Of a stretch of 64,000 bases of DNA, positions 18,183-25,553 are shown piece after piece. Source of the stretch: Cyclobacteriaceae bacterium (lineage in GTDB: Bacteria; Bacteroidota; Bacteroidia; Cytophagales; Cyclobacteriaceae). Location: positions 124,001 to 188,000 of the forward strand of contig JALHOT010000002.1 of the NCBI GenBank assembly GCA_022842845.1. The letters are read 5' to 3'. Position 1 is the first letter of the stretch. Each line of letters opens with the position of its first letter. The notes below the pieces were generated by a model. It made no database searches and was not told the DNA's origin. It saw only the letters and a list, made by a program, of their open reading frames with translations. The position numbers were made by a program, and so were the translations under genes.

Positions 18183-19370
18183 ATGAAAATAGCAGGCCAT
18201 GTAAGGTTAAAAAAAGGGAAAGAAATTTCTCTGCAGCGCTTTCATCCATGGGTTTTTTCCGGAGCCATTCAAACAATGGAAGGTAATGTTGCTGACGGGC
18301 TTTGGGTAGAGGTGAAGGATTTTAAAAAAGATACCCTCGGATACGGGCACTATCAGAACGGAAGCATTGCTGTGCGCATGCTTTCTTTTGATCAATCAGT
18401 ACCTGATGAATCCTTTTATGCCAATAAATTAATCAGGGCTCTATCCCTTCGCCAATCGGCCCAACTGCCCTCTTCTCATACAAATTGCTTTCGATTGGTT
18501 CATGGAGAGGGCGATGGCTTAACAGGACTCGTGATTGATTATTACGATGGTGTTGCCATTGTGCAGGCACACTCTACCGGTATGCATGTTGATCGTGAGA
18601 AGATTGCGCAAGCCTTAAAAACGGTGTTGAAAGATCAACTCAAGGCCGTGTATTATAAAAGTCAGGGCACACTACCCGGCAAAGTGAGAGACGAAAAAAA
18701 TGATGGCTATTTATTAGGGATGGCCGCGGTACCGCATATTGTAAAGGAGCATGATCATAAGTTTTATATAGACTGGGAAGCTGGACAAAAAACCGGCTTC
18801 TTCTTAGATCAAAGAGAAAACAGAAAACTTTTGGGCGATTTTTCGAAAGGCAAAAAGGTCTTAAATACCTTCTGTTATACCGGAGGTTTTTCTGTGTACG
18901 CGCTAAAAGCAGGCGCAGCCCTTGTTCACTCTGTGGATGCTTCTGAAAAAGCCGTGGAGCTTACCAGACAAAACATAGCGCTTAATGGCTTTGATGCCTT
19001 ACAACACGCTTGTTATGCCATGGATACTTTTGAATTCTTAAAGGATAAAAAAGACCAATACGATGTAATCATTCTGGATCCTCCTGCCTTTGCCAAACAC
19101 CGCGATGCCAAACATCAGGCCATGAAAGGCTATCAGCGCCTCAATGCTGAAGCGATGAAAATGATTCGATCAGGCGGAGTACTCTTTACTTTTTCCTGCT
19201 CCCAGGTAATCGACAGAAAATTATTTTATGACACTGTTACCTCTGCTGCTATACAAGCAGGGCGCGATATTAAAGTACTAAGCCATTTGTGTCAGCCGGC
19301 TGATCATCCCGTTTCTATCTTTCACCCGGAAGGTGAATACTTAAAGGGGCTTGTGTTGTCAGTCCATTAG
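18183..19370 (+). CDS. RlmI-type 23S rRNA (cytosine-5) methyltransferase
   Basis: Class I SAM-dependent methyltransferase of the RlmI/RlmK family that modifies 23S rRNA. The 395 residues contain an N-terminal PUA-like RNA-binding domain (VRLKKGKEISLQRFHPWVF) and the family signature EAGQKTGFFLDQRENRK. The SAM site is VLNTFCYTGGFSVYALKAGA. The catalytic region has VIILDPPAFAKHRDAKH and GGVLFTFSCSQ, the cysteine being a candidate for the m5C mechanism. Length is normal. It diverges from the histidine kinase gene with 57 bases between starts. The target base, C1962 in E. coli, is inferred by family. Confidence 0.9.
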   Translation: MKIAGHVRLKKGKEISLQRFHPWVFSGAIQTMEGNVADGLWVEVKDFKKDTLGYGHYQNGSIAVRMLSFDQSVPDESFYANKLIRALSLRQSAQLPSSHTNCFRLVHGEGDGLTGLVIDYYDGVAIVQAHSTGMHVDREKIAQALKTVLKDQLKAVYYKSQGTLPGKVRDEKNDGYLLGMAAVPHIVKEHDHKFYIDWEAGQKTGFFLDQRENRKLLGDFSKGKKVLNTFCYTGGFSVYALKAGAALVHSVDASEKAVELTRQNIALNGFDALQHACYAMDTFEFLKDKKDQYDVIILDPPAFAKHRDAKHQAMKGYQRLNAEAMKMIRSGGVLFTFSCSQVIDRKLFYDTVTSAAIQAGRDIKVLSHLCQPADHPVSIFHPEGEYLKGLVLSVH

Positions 19371-19438
19371 CAGCATAAGCAGGCTCAATTCCAACCTACG
19401 GAGTTATCAGCGTGTCTAAAGGATTAAATGCTTTAGCC

Positions 19439-19810
19439 ATGAAAAATTTTCTGCTGTTGGTACTCCCTGCCTTCATTATAATGATAATGAGCAGCTGTAC
19501 GGATGAACATATCGAATCCGACTGCCAAACACCAGCAACAGTACGCAATCTTTCCGGCCTGGATGGCTGCGGTTGGGTTTTTGAATTGAATGATGGTGCT
19601 AAGCTGATTCCCTATTGGCCCTGGTTCTGCGGCACACCGCCCCTGCCTAAAGCCATGACAGAGGACCCTTTGTACAACTTTGAGTTTGCCGAAGGAAAAG
19701 TAGTTTTTATCAATTATGAATTGATGCCCGACATGAACAGTGTTTGCATGGCAGGACCTGTCGTTAAAATTACTTGCCTCAGTGAAAGGGCCTTTCATAC
19801 TAACGAATAA
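19439..19810 (+). CDS. Small cysteine-rich lipoprotein of unknown function
   Basis: A 123-residue predicted lipoprotein starting at ATG 19439: hydrophobic MKNFLLLVLPAFIIMIMSSC with a lipobox Cys near residue 20. A nine-residue longer start at 19412 is possible, but it would put polar residues before the signal. The mature part has six further cysteines (ESDCQTP, LDGCGWVFEL, WFCGTPPLP, NSVCMAG and KITCLSE among them), suggesting disulphides. I do not recognise the family. It follows the methyltransferase by 68 bases and converges with the flavoprotein gene, leaving 11 bases between stops. Confidence 0.65.
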   Translation: MKNFLLLVLPAFIIMIMSSCTDEHIESDCQTPATVRNLSGLDGCGWVFELNDGAKLIPYWPWFCGTPPLPKAMTEDPLYNFEFAEGKVVFINYELMPDMNSVCMAGPVVKITCLSERAFHTNE

Positions 19811-19821
19811 AAAATCTTAAA

Positions 19822-20763
19822 TCATTGAGAACATAGTTGTTGCTTCAAGGCCAGGTACTCATCCCAAATCTCTTTAACAATGGTGGCTGCCGGTTGTACT
19901 TTATCAATCGCAGCTGCCACTTGCCCTATCTCAAGTTCTCCCTCTTCCAGGTCGCCTTCAAACATACCCTTCTTGGCTCTTCGTTTGCCTAACAAGGCTT
20001 CCATCTCTTCATTCGAAGCTCCACGCTTTTCAAGCGCCATCACTTCGTGAAAGAATTTATTCCTTAGCAAACGCACAGGTGTTAATTGCTTCATCATTAA
20101 AAGTGTTTCGCCTTCCCCAGCCTCTACAATTCTGTTTTTAAAATTCTGATGCGCAGACGATTCCTCTGCAGCCGCAAAACGACTTCCTATTTGTACCCCT
20201 TCAGCGCCTAATACTTCAGCTGCCAACATGGTGCGTCCACTGGCAATACCGCCCGCTGCAATTAATGGAATTGAGATGGCCTCACGCACCATGGGTATCA
20301 ACACAAGGGTTGTGGTTTCTTCTCTCCCATTGTGGCCACCCGCTTCAAAGCCTTCAGCTACTACAGCATCAACACCAGCTTGCTCTGCTTTTTTGGCAAA
20401 CTTGACACTACTCACCACATGCACTACAGTGATGCCTTTCTCTTTGAGATGACTTGTCCAGGTTGCCGGATTACCTGCCGAGGTAAACACGATTTTAACA
20501 TCCTCTTCTACTAAAAGATCAATGATCTCCTTCATTTCAGGGTAAAGCAAGGGCACATTGACCGCAAAAGGCTTATGGGTGGCGGCTTTACACTTTTGCA
20601 GATGCTCTTTTAGTGTTTCAGGGTGCATAGAGCCGGCACCAATAATGCCAAGACCGCCCGCATTACTAACGGCCGAGGCCAGTCGCCAGCCGCTGCACCA
20701 AATCATGCCAGCCTGAATGATAGGATACTGAATGTTGAAAAGTTGTTGGATTCTATTTTGCAT
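19822..20763 (-). CDS. NMO/FabK-type flavin-dependent oxidoreductase
   Basis: FMN-dependent TIM-barrel protein of the nitronate monooxygenase / 2-nitropropane dioxygenase group. I start it at ATG 20763 (MQNRIQQLFNIQYPIIQAGM), where homology begins, giving 313 residues. The longer frame to 20853 would add a non-conserved lead. Visible motifs are YPIIQAGMIWCSGWRLASAV, NAGGLGIIG, AEGFEAGGHNG (substrate/FMN site), PLIAAGGIASGRTMLAA and GVQIGSRFAAAEESS. Enoyl-ACP reductase FabK shares these motifs, so an activity in fatty-acid synthesis cannot be excluded. It is read leftward away from the DnaA-box region. Confidence 0.82.
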   Translation of the reverse strand: MQNRIQQLFNIQYPIIQAGMIWCSGWRLASAVSNAGGLGIIGAGSMHPETLKEHLQKCKAATHKPFAVNVPLLYPEMKEIIDLLVEEDVKIVFTSAGNPATWTSHLKEKGITVVHVVSSVKFAKKAEQAGVDAVVAEGFEAGGHNGREETTTLVLIPMVREAISIPLIAAGGIASGRTMLAAEVLGAEGVQIGSRFAAAEESSAHQNFKNRIVEAGEGETLLMMKQLTPVRLLRNKFFHEVMALEKRGASNEEMEALLGKRRAKKGMFEGDLEEGELEIGQVAAAIDKVQPAATIVKEIWDEYLALKQQLCSQ

Positions 20764-20819
20764 GGGTCTAGAAGCTTCTATTATGCTGAAAATCTGAAAT
20801 TTAAGACCTGCGTCTCTTA

Positions 20820-20960
20820 AGGCCAAAAAATTATGCTTTTGAGTTGTCCACAAAGTCCAGATTTAATTTTAGGCATTTAAATTATTGATTATGAGGACAT
20901 TAAGTGTTGTCGAAAAGTAAGTGTGGATAACTTCGAAAAATTGTGGAAAAGTATTTGGGC
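20820..20960. other. Candidate replication origin or DnaA-binding region
   Basis: The 317-base gap between the flavoprotein and thioredoxin genes has no reading frame I would call. It holds three DnaA-box-like sites: TTGTCCACA (20844-20852, plus, one mismatch), TTATCCACA on the minus strand (20922-20930, perfect) and TTTTCCACA on the minus strand (20942-20950, one mismatch). The stretch 20858-20895 between the first and second is very AT-rich and could unwind. Genes to the left are mostly minus and to the right mostly plus, as expected around an origin. DnaA boxes also occur at regulated promoters, so this is suggestive only. Confidence 0.4.
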
Positions 20961-21080
20961 TGATTTTTGGATGCTTTTTCCGTTAGTCGTATAGTGCTAC
21001 AACTCATCACTAAAACTAGAGGCTTGGCATAATGATTGTCAGGATGTTAAACTTACAAAGTCTATTTTCGTTTTTTACTT

Positions 21081-21548
21081 ATGAAACATTTTTCTCTTAC
21101 ACTTTTTGCCCTGTTAGTGGCTGTATGCTCACTGGCTCAAACAAAAGTGATTAAATACCCGGTATTGGATGCCCTCATGAAAAAACAAGAGGGCCCTGTT
21201 CAGGTGATTAATTTTTGGGCAACCTGGTGTGGCCCCTGCGTAAAGGAACTGCCCATGTTTGAGCAGGTCAATGCCAGTAACCCGGCTGTAAAGGTTACGC
21301 TTATTAATTTAGATTTCTCTGATAAGCTTGATAAGGTCGATGCCTTCATCGTTCGTAAGAATATGAAAAGTGATGTGCTGCTGCTGGATGAGATTGACTA
21401 TAATAGCTGGATCGACAAGGTTGACAAAAGCTGGGAAGGAGCTATTCCTGCCACGCTTATTTACAACCCTGCTACTGGTAAACGCGTTTTTACTCAACAC
21501 GAGCTTAAAGAGGGTGAGCTCGAAAAACTGATTGCCTCTGTTCAATAA
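21081..21548 (+). CDS. Exported TlpA-like thioredoxin
   Basis: A 155-residue periplasmic thiol-disulphide protein. The signal peptide MKHFSLTLFALLVAVCSLAQ is followed by a thioredoxin fold with the active site NFWATWCGPCVKELP around residues 47-61 (CxxC). The C-terminal part has the conserved cis-proline loop GAIPATLIYNP. It resembles TlpA/ResA reductants that reduce exported apocytochromes or other thiols; the substrate is unknown. It begins about 130 bases right of the DnaA-box cluster and is followed after 21 bases by a second thioredoxin-fold gene, probably in the same operon. Confidence 0.87.
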   Translation: MKHFSLTLFALLVAVCSLAQTKVIKYPVLDALMKKQEGPVQVINFWATWCGPCVKELPMFEQVNASNPAVKVTLINLDFSDKLDKVDAFIVRKNMKSDVLLLDEIDYNSWIDKVDKSWEGAIPATLIYNPATGKRVFTQHELKEGELEKLIASVQ

Positions 21549-21569
21549 TTAACCAAATAACACATAATC

Positions 21570-22178
21570 ATGAAGTACCTAAAATCTCTTGTTGCCGCTG
21601 CTTTTGTAGCTGTTCTGTTTGTGGCCGCTAAACCAGCTGGCTATGGCGTGGGCGATACTGCCGCTGACTTTAAACTAAAAAATGTAGACGGCAAGATGGT
21701 ATCACTTGCTGACTTTAAGAGCGCAAAAGGTGTGATCGTTATATTTGATTGCAACACGTGCCCGTATTCCAAGGCCTATAATGAACGCATCATTGGTCTA
21801 GCCAAAAAGTACCAAAGCACCTTCCCAGTAGTGGCTATTAATTCAAACTCTCCAGAGGTTTCTCCTGGCGACTCCTTTGAGGAAATGCAGAAGTATGCTA
21901 AAAGCAAGGGCTATACCTTCCCCTACTTATTTGACGAAACACAGGAAGTGGCCAAAAACTATGGTGCTACCAACACACCCCATGTGTATGTGTTAAAGAA
22001 AGAGGGCAATACTTTTAAGGTTGCTTATATAGGAGCCATCGATAACAACACCAAAGACGCGGCCGCTGCAGATAAAAAATATGTTGAAGAAGCTGTTGAT
22101 GCCTTAATTGCTGGCAAGTCTGTTCCTACAGATAAAACAAAGGCCATTGGTTGCACCATTAAGTGGAAAGAAGCTTAA
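21570..22178 (+). CDS. Exported redoxin/peroxiredoxin-like protein
   Basis: A 202-residue protein with a hydrophobic signal segment (LVAAAFVAVLFVAAKPAG) and an AhpC/TSA-type fold: VGDTAADFKLKNVDGKMVSL, then VIVIFDCNTCPYSKAYNER with a CxxC active site, and NNYGATNTP-like loop KNYGATNTPHVYVL holding the cis-proline. The redox motif CNTC differs from classical peroxiredoxins and is typical of the thioredoxin-like redoxin group common in Bacteroidota. Probably periplasmic and cotranscribed with the TlpA-like gene 21 bases upstream. A strong hairpin terminator follows. Confidence 0.83.
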   Translation: MKYLKSLVAAAFVAVLFVAAKPAGYGVGDTAADFKLKNVDGKMVSLADFKSAKGVIVIFDCNTCPYSKAYNERIIGLAKKYQSTFPVVAINSNSPEVSPGDSFEEMQKYAKSKGYTFPYLFDETQEVAKNYGATNTPHVYVLKKEGNTFKVAYIGAIDNNTKDAAAADKKYVEEAVDALIAGKSVPTDKTKAIGCTIKWKEA

Positions 22179-22200
22179 TTGTTGATTTCTTCATTCAGCA

Positions 22201-22230
22201 AAAGGTTGCCCCAACAGGCAACCTTTTTCC
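22201..22230 (+). terminator. Terminator after the thioredoxin pair
   Basis: AAAGGTTGCC (22201-22210) and GGCAACCTTT (22217-22226) form a 10-base stem with a six-base loop, followed by further T residues, 22 bases after the redoxin stop. Confidence 0.8.
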
Positions 22231-22360
22231 ATTGTAGGCACTTATCTGTTTACAGGTTTCCTCCTCTGGGTTAAGACCTCCAAAGGATTAATTGTGAATT
22301 CAATCACGGTTGTTGCCAGCTAAGGATATTTTGAAATGCGGGATATTTTTTGTCTAATTT

Positions 22361-22390
22361 TTTGTTTTGTGATGCCTGCGCGTAATTTTG
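22361..22390 (+). promoter_or_regulatory. Promoter of the DksA-like gene (TTTG-18-TAATTTTG)
   Basis: TTTG at 22361-22364 is 18 bases from TAATTTTG at 22383-22390, an exact match to TAnnTTTG at near-consensus spacing. The leader to the ATG at 22421 is about 25 bases. Confidence 0.55.
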
Positions 22391-22420
22391 CGCAACTTTT
22401 TACCAAACACTCGGAATTAT

Positions 22421-23218
22421 ATGGCGAAGTCAACCAAAAAGGCGAGCCCTAAAAAAGCAGCTAAAAAACCAAGCACAAAGCCTAGCGCTAAAAAACCAGT
22501 AAAGGCAGCTAAAAAAGCCGCTCCTAAGAAAGCAGCCAAAGCAGCGCCTAAAAAGGCAGTTAAAGCAGCTAAGCCAGCCAAAAAGGTAGTCGCTAAAAAA
22601 GTGGTGGCTAAAAAAGTAGCGCCTAAAAAGGCAACCAAACCTGCTACTGTTGCTAAAGTTAGCCCAAAGCCGCAGGCTAAAGCTGTAAAGGCGCCAGTGG
22701 CGAAACCCGTAGCCGTAGCCAGCCCTCAGCCTGCCCCAACCCCCAAGCCATCTTTGGCCCATACCGTATTTCCTAATGTGCCGCAGCAAAGACCTGTTGC
22801 TCACAGACCAACTAATAAGCCCGTTTCCTCCATCTCTGATAACAGAACCCGTTATTCTGATGAAGAGCTAAAGGAGTTTGAGAATCTTATCAACGAAAAG
22901 CTTGAAAAAGCGCGTGGTGAGTATAAAATTTTAAAAGATACCCTGAATCGCAATAATGATGAGGGTACAGATGCAACCTCTGGTGGAAATACAAAAGTAC
23001 TGGAAGATGGTGCAGAAACTGCCGAGAAGGAGAATATGAGCCAATTGGCCGCTCGTCAGCAGAAATACATCACCAACCTGGAAAATGCCTTGGTGCGCAT
23101 TAAAAATGGCACTTATGGAATCTGCTCTGTTACCGGTAAGCTCATCTCTAAAGAAAGATTGATGGCCGTACCGCATACCACACAGTCCATTGAAGCCAAA
23201 ATGCTTCAGCAGGATTAA
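22421..23218 (+). CDS. DksA/TraR-like protein with histone-H1-like lysine/alanine tail
   Basis: A 265-residue cytoplasmic protein of two unlike parts. Residues 1 to about 85 are Lys/Ala/Pro-rich repeats (KKAAPKKAAKAAPKKAVK and similar) like bacterial H1 tails (HctA/AlgP type). A linker follows, then a DksA/TraR domain from about residue 145: a coiled-coil helix pair (EELKEFENLINEKLEKARGE) and the degenerate zinc-finger region GTYGICSVTGKLISKERLMA. Only one cysteine (C235) remains, so the usual C4 zinc site is lost, as I recall for many Bacteroidota homologues. I chose ATG 22421 over an 11-residue longer start because it follows the promoter. Probably acts on RNA polymerase while binding DNA through the tail; this is inferred. 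Confidence 0.82.
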   Translation: MAKSTKKASPKKAAKKPSTKPSAKKPVKAAKKAAPKKAAKAAPKKAVKAAKPAKKVVAKKVVAKKVAPKKATKPATVAKVSPKPQAKAVKAPVAKPVAVASPQPAPTPKPSLAHTVFPNVPQQRPVAHRPTNKPVSSISDNRTRYSDEELKEFENLINEKLEKARGEYKILKDTLNRNNDEGTDATSGGNTKVLEDGAETAEKENMSQLAARQQKYITNLENALVRIKNGTYGICSVTGKLISKERLMAVPHTTQSIEAKMLQQD

Positions 23219-23243
23219 AAAGCTAGAAAATATCTCAATGAAG

Positions 23244-23265
23244 AACCCCGGTAACGGGGTTTTTT
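23244..23265 (+). terminator. Terminator after the DksA-like gene
   Basis: AACCCCG (23244-23250), GTAA loop, CGGGGTT (23255-23261) and a run of T form a compact intrinsic terminator 25 bases after the stop. Confidence 0.75.
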
Positions 23266-23292
23266 CTTTTACGGTAAGACTCAATAAAAACG

Positions 23293-23300
23293 TACCTTTG
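23293..23300 (+). promoter_or_regulatory. -7 element (TACCTTTG) before scpB
   Basis: TACCTTTG matches TAnnTTTG and lies 20 bases before the GTG start at 23321, downstream of the preceding terminator. No clear upstream TTTG box is seen. Confidence 0.4.
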
Positions 23301-23320
23301 CTACAGAAAATATTATTACC

Positions 23321-23923
23321 GTGGATTTCCTACAAAATCATATTGAGGCGCTGATTTTTTGTGCGCCCTCTCCCGTAAAAGTAGCCGACATACAGGCATG
23401 CCTCTCAGAAATGTTTGGAGCCGATGTGCCTGAAGAGGACATCAAAGGAGCCATTGATCGGATTGAGCAGAAGTTTGCCGCTGAAGAGTCTTCTTTTCAG
23501 TTAAACCGCGCAGCCGGTGGCTACCAATTTTTAACCAAGCCTGCCTACCAGGCAAGCATTAGCATTTTGCTAAAGCAACAGTCAAAAAAGAGGCTTTCCA
23601 CTGCAGCCATGGAAACTCTTTCGATCATTGCCTACAAGCAGCCCATTTCTAAAACCGAAGTGGAAAATATTCGCGGTGTAAACTGCGACTATGCCGTTCA
23701 AAAGCTGATGGACAAGGGCTTGATTGAGATAAAAGGCAAAAGCGAAAGTGTAGGACGCCCCATGCTCTATGGTACAACTGTAAAGTTCATGGAGTACTTC
23801 GGCATTAACGACTTAAACGAAATGCCTGTTCCTAAAGACTTCTCGCAGGAAGCAATCAGCTCTATAGGTGAAAGCACCGACACAAAAGAAACAGAAATAA
23901 ACAATACAGATGGCCAAGCGTAA
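23321..23923 (+). CDS. scpB: Segregation and condensation protein B
   Basis: Subunit of the Smc-ScpA-ScpB condensin that compacts and separates chromosomes. The 200-residue protein starts with GTG (VDFLQNHIEALIFCAPSPVK) and shows the double winged-helix pattern: KLADIQ-like VKVADIQACLSEMFG, the well-conserved LSTAAMETLSIIAYKQPISKTEVENIRGVN region, and GRPMLYGTT. Length is typical. scpA is not in the window. The 3' end overlaps the pseudouridine synthase gene by 14 bases, so the two are translated from one mRNA. Confidence 0.93.
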   Translation: MDFLQNHIEALIFCAPSPVKVADIQACLSEMFGADVPEEDIKGAIDRIEQKFAAEESSFQLNRAAGGYQFLTKPAYQASISILLKQQSKKRLSTAAMETLSIIAYKQPISKTEVENIRGVNCDYAVQKLMDKGLIEIKGKSESVGRPMLYGTTVKFMEYFGINDLNEMPVPKDFSQEAISSIGESTDTKETEINNTDGQA

Positions 23924-25496
23924 ACTATCGCGCACCGATCCGCGCACCAGCGGAGGCGATGCAGGCCGCAGATCTTCTAAAAGCACCAGTAAAAAAAGCG
24001 CTTCGAGAAGTTCTTCCAGCCCACGAGCTGAAAGAACATCTGCCCCGCGCAAATTTTCAGATAAGCCTTTCGACAAAAGACGATCGAGCTCACGCTCCGG
24101 TGATGAAGGCCGTGAAGAAAGACCCAGAAGGTCTTCGTCCACAAGAAGCAATCCTCGCACTGAAGGAAGAGGAGAAAGATCTTTTGACAAGAAGAAATCT
24201 TTTGGCCGCAACGAACGTGGTGGCAGCAGACCTTTTAATGCTGATGCAAAGCCAAGACGCGGGTTCCCGGAAGGATTTAAACGTGAAGGAGATGACGAAA
24301 GACCAAGACGCTCCTCAAGACCAAGCGGAGAAAGCTCTACTTTCCGCTCGCGCAGCGGTGATGAAAAACCATTCAGGGCTAAATCAGACAACCCCTTTAC
24401 ACGCAAACGCAATTTCGATAGTGACGAAAACACTGACAGAAGAAGCGAGCGAAGAGAAAGACCGGCTGATGAAGAAAGGCCAGCACGTAAAACATTTTCA
24501 AGAGAACAGTCTACGGGTCGTTCTGACAACCCTTTTACCCGTAAGCGCGCAAGTGAAGAAGAGGATAGACCAAGAAGAAGAGCGGATGGAGAGGAAATGG
24601 AAAATAGAGGGGAAGAAGCTCCAGCCAGAAGGCCTTTTGCGAAAAGGAAGGAGTATGGAAATCGCGAGGTAAAAGACGATCGCGGTGAGAGAAGGCCGCG
24701 CAAATCATTTACAGAAGGTAAAATTATCTCATCAAAAGGATATAAAGACAGAGGAGATGCTGTTGAAGAGAAGCCTGAAAAAATGCGCCTTAACCGCTAT
24801 ATCGCCAACAGCGGAGTAAGTTCGCGCAGAGAAGCAGACGAAATCATCAAGATGGGCCTAGTAACCGTTAACGGTAAAACCATTACTGAAATGGGCTACC
24901 AGGTTCAACCCGGTGATGTGGTGAAACATGAGGGCAAGATGTTGCGTGCCGAAAAGCATGTGTACATCTTAATGAACAAACCTAAAGGCTACTTAACGAC
25001 AACCCGCGATCCTGAGGATAGAATGACAGTGATGGAGTTGATTGGCTCACACATCAAAGAAAGAATTTATCCGGTTGGTAGGTTAGACAGAAACACCACT
25101 GGCCTATTATTGCTCACCAACGATGGTGGATTGGCGGATCAACTTTCTCACCCATCGTATAACGTAAAGAAAATTTACAAAGTAGAGCTTGACAGGCCCT
25201 TGGCCCGCCAGGATTTCGAAAAAATTGGTCAGGGTGTTCAGTTAGAAGAAGGTCGCGCCATGGTAGATGATATCGCTATTGTTTCTGAAGATGGCAAAAC
25301 CATAGGCATAGAAATCCACATTGGCTGGAACCGCGTGGTGCGCAGAATCTTTGAATCATTAGAATATCAGGTTGTTAAACTTGACCGCACGATTTATGCT
25401 GGCCTGGATAAAAAAGACTTGCCACGAGGCAAATGGAGACATTTGCGAGAGGAAGAAGTTATCCGCCTCAAGCATTTAAAAAAGGGCGTGAATTAA
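23910..25496 (+). CDS. rluB: RluB-type 23S rRNA pseudouridine synthase with long basic tail
   Basis: Converts uridine to pseudouridine in 23S rRNA. The C-terminal half is a standard RsuA-family enzyme: an S4 RNA-binding domain starting at residue 292 (MRLNRYIANSGVSSRREAD), then catalytic GRLDRNTTGLLLLTNDGG with D393, LSHPSYNVKKIYKVEL and WNRVVRRIFESL. Residues 1-290 are an Arg/Ser/Glu/Asp-rich low-complexity extension, probably disordered, with SDNPFTRKR occurring twice. Tailed RluB proteins are known in Bacteroidota, but this tail is longer than the enzyme. The gene overlaps scpB by 14 bases, and a perfect palindromic terminator follows. The exact target base is inferred by family. Confidence 0.9.
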   Translation: MAKRKLSRTDPRTSGGDAGRRSSKSTSKKSASRSSSSPRAERTSAPRKFSDKPFDKRRSSSRSGDEGREERPRRSSSTRSNPRTEGRGERSFDKKKSFGRNERGGSRPFNADAKPRRGFPEGFKREGDDERPRRSSRPSGESSTFRSRSGDEKPFRAKSDNPFTRKRNFDSDENTDRRSERRERPADEERPARKTFSREQSTGRSDNPFTRKRASEEEDRPRRRADGEEMENRGEEAPARRPFAKRKEYGNREVKDDRGERRPRKSFTEGKIISSKGYKDRGDAVEEKPEKMRLNRYIANSGVSSRREADEIIKMGLVTVNGKTITEMGYQVQPGDVVKHEGKMLRAEKHVYILMNKPKGYLTTTRDPEDRMTVMELIGSHIKERIYPVGRLDRNTTGLLLLTNDGGLADQLSHPSYNVKKIYKVELDRPLARQDFEKIGQGVQLEEGRAMVDDIAIVSEDGKTIGIEIHIGWNRVVRRIFESLEYQVVKLDRTIYAGLDKKDLPRGKWRHLREEEVIRLKHLKKGVN

Positions 25497-25501
25497 TTAT
25501 G

Positions 25502-25536
25502 AAAAAGCTCCGACACATGTGTCGGAGCTTTTTTCT
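25502..25536. terminator. Bidirectional terminator between rluB and the kinase gene
   Basis: A perfect 32-base palindrome from 25502 to 25533 with core GCTCCGACACATGTGTCGGAGC, flanked by A on the left and T on the right, sits just after the rluB stop at 25496 and 18 bases before the stop of the convergent kinase gene. It can end both transcripts. Confidence 0.8.
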
Positions 25537-25553
25537 TTTAAGCGTGTTAATTA

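Noticed and set aside
19822..20763. Enoyl-ACP reductase FabK as the name for this flavoprotein
   Set aside because: The motifs are shared by NMO and FabK; without a search or a fatty-acid gene context the narrower name is not supported.
23959..24672. A 237-residue plus-strand frame overlapping the rluB tail
   Set aside because: Shadow frame of the same repetitive stretch; its composition has no recognisable domain and it would lie inside a gene supported by homology.
23813..24703. A 296-residue antisense frame (minus) inside the rluB tail
   Set aside because: It mirrors the Arg/Ser-rich codons of the real gene and is low-complexity; no family or ribosome site supports it.
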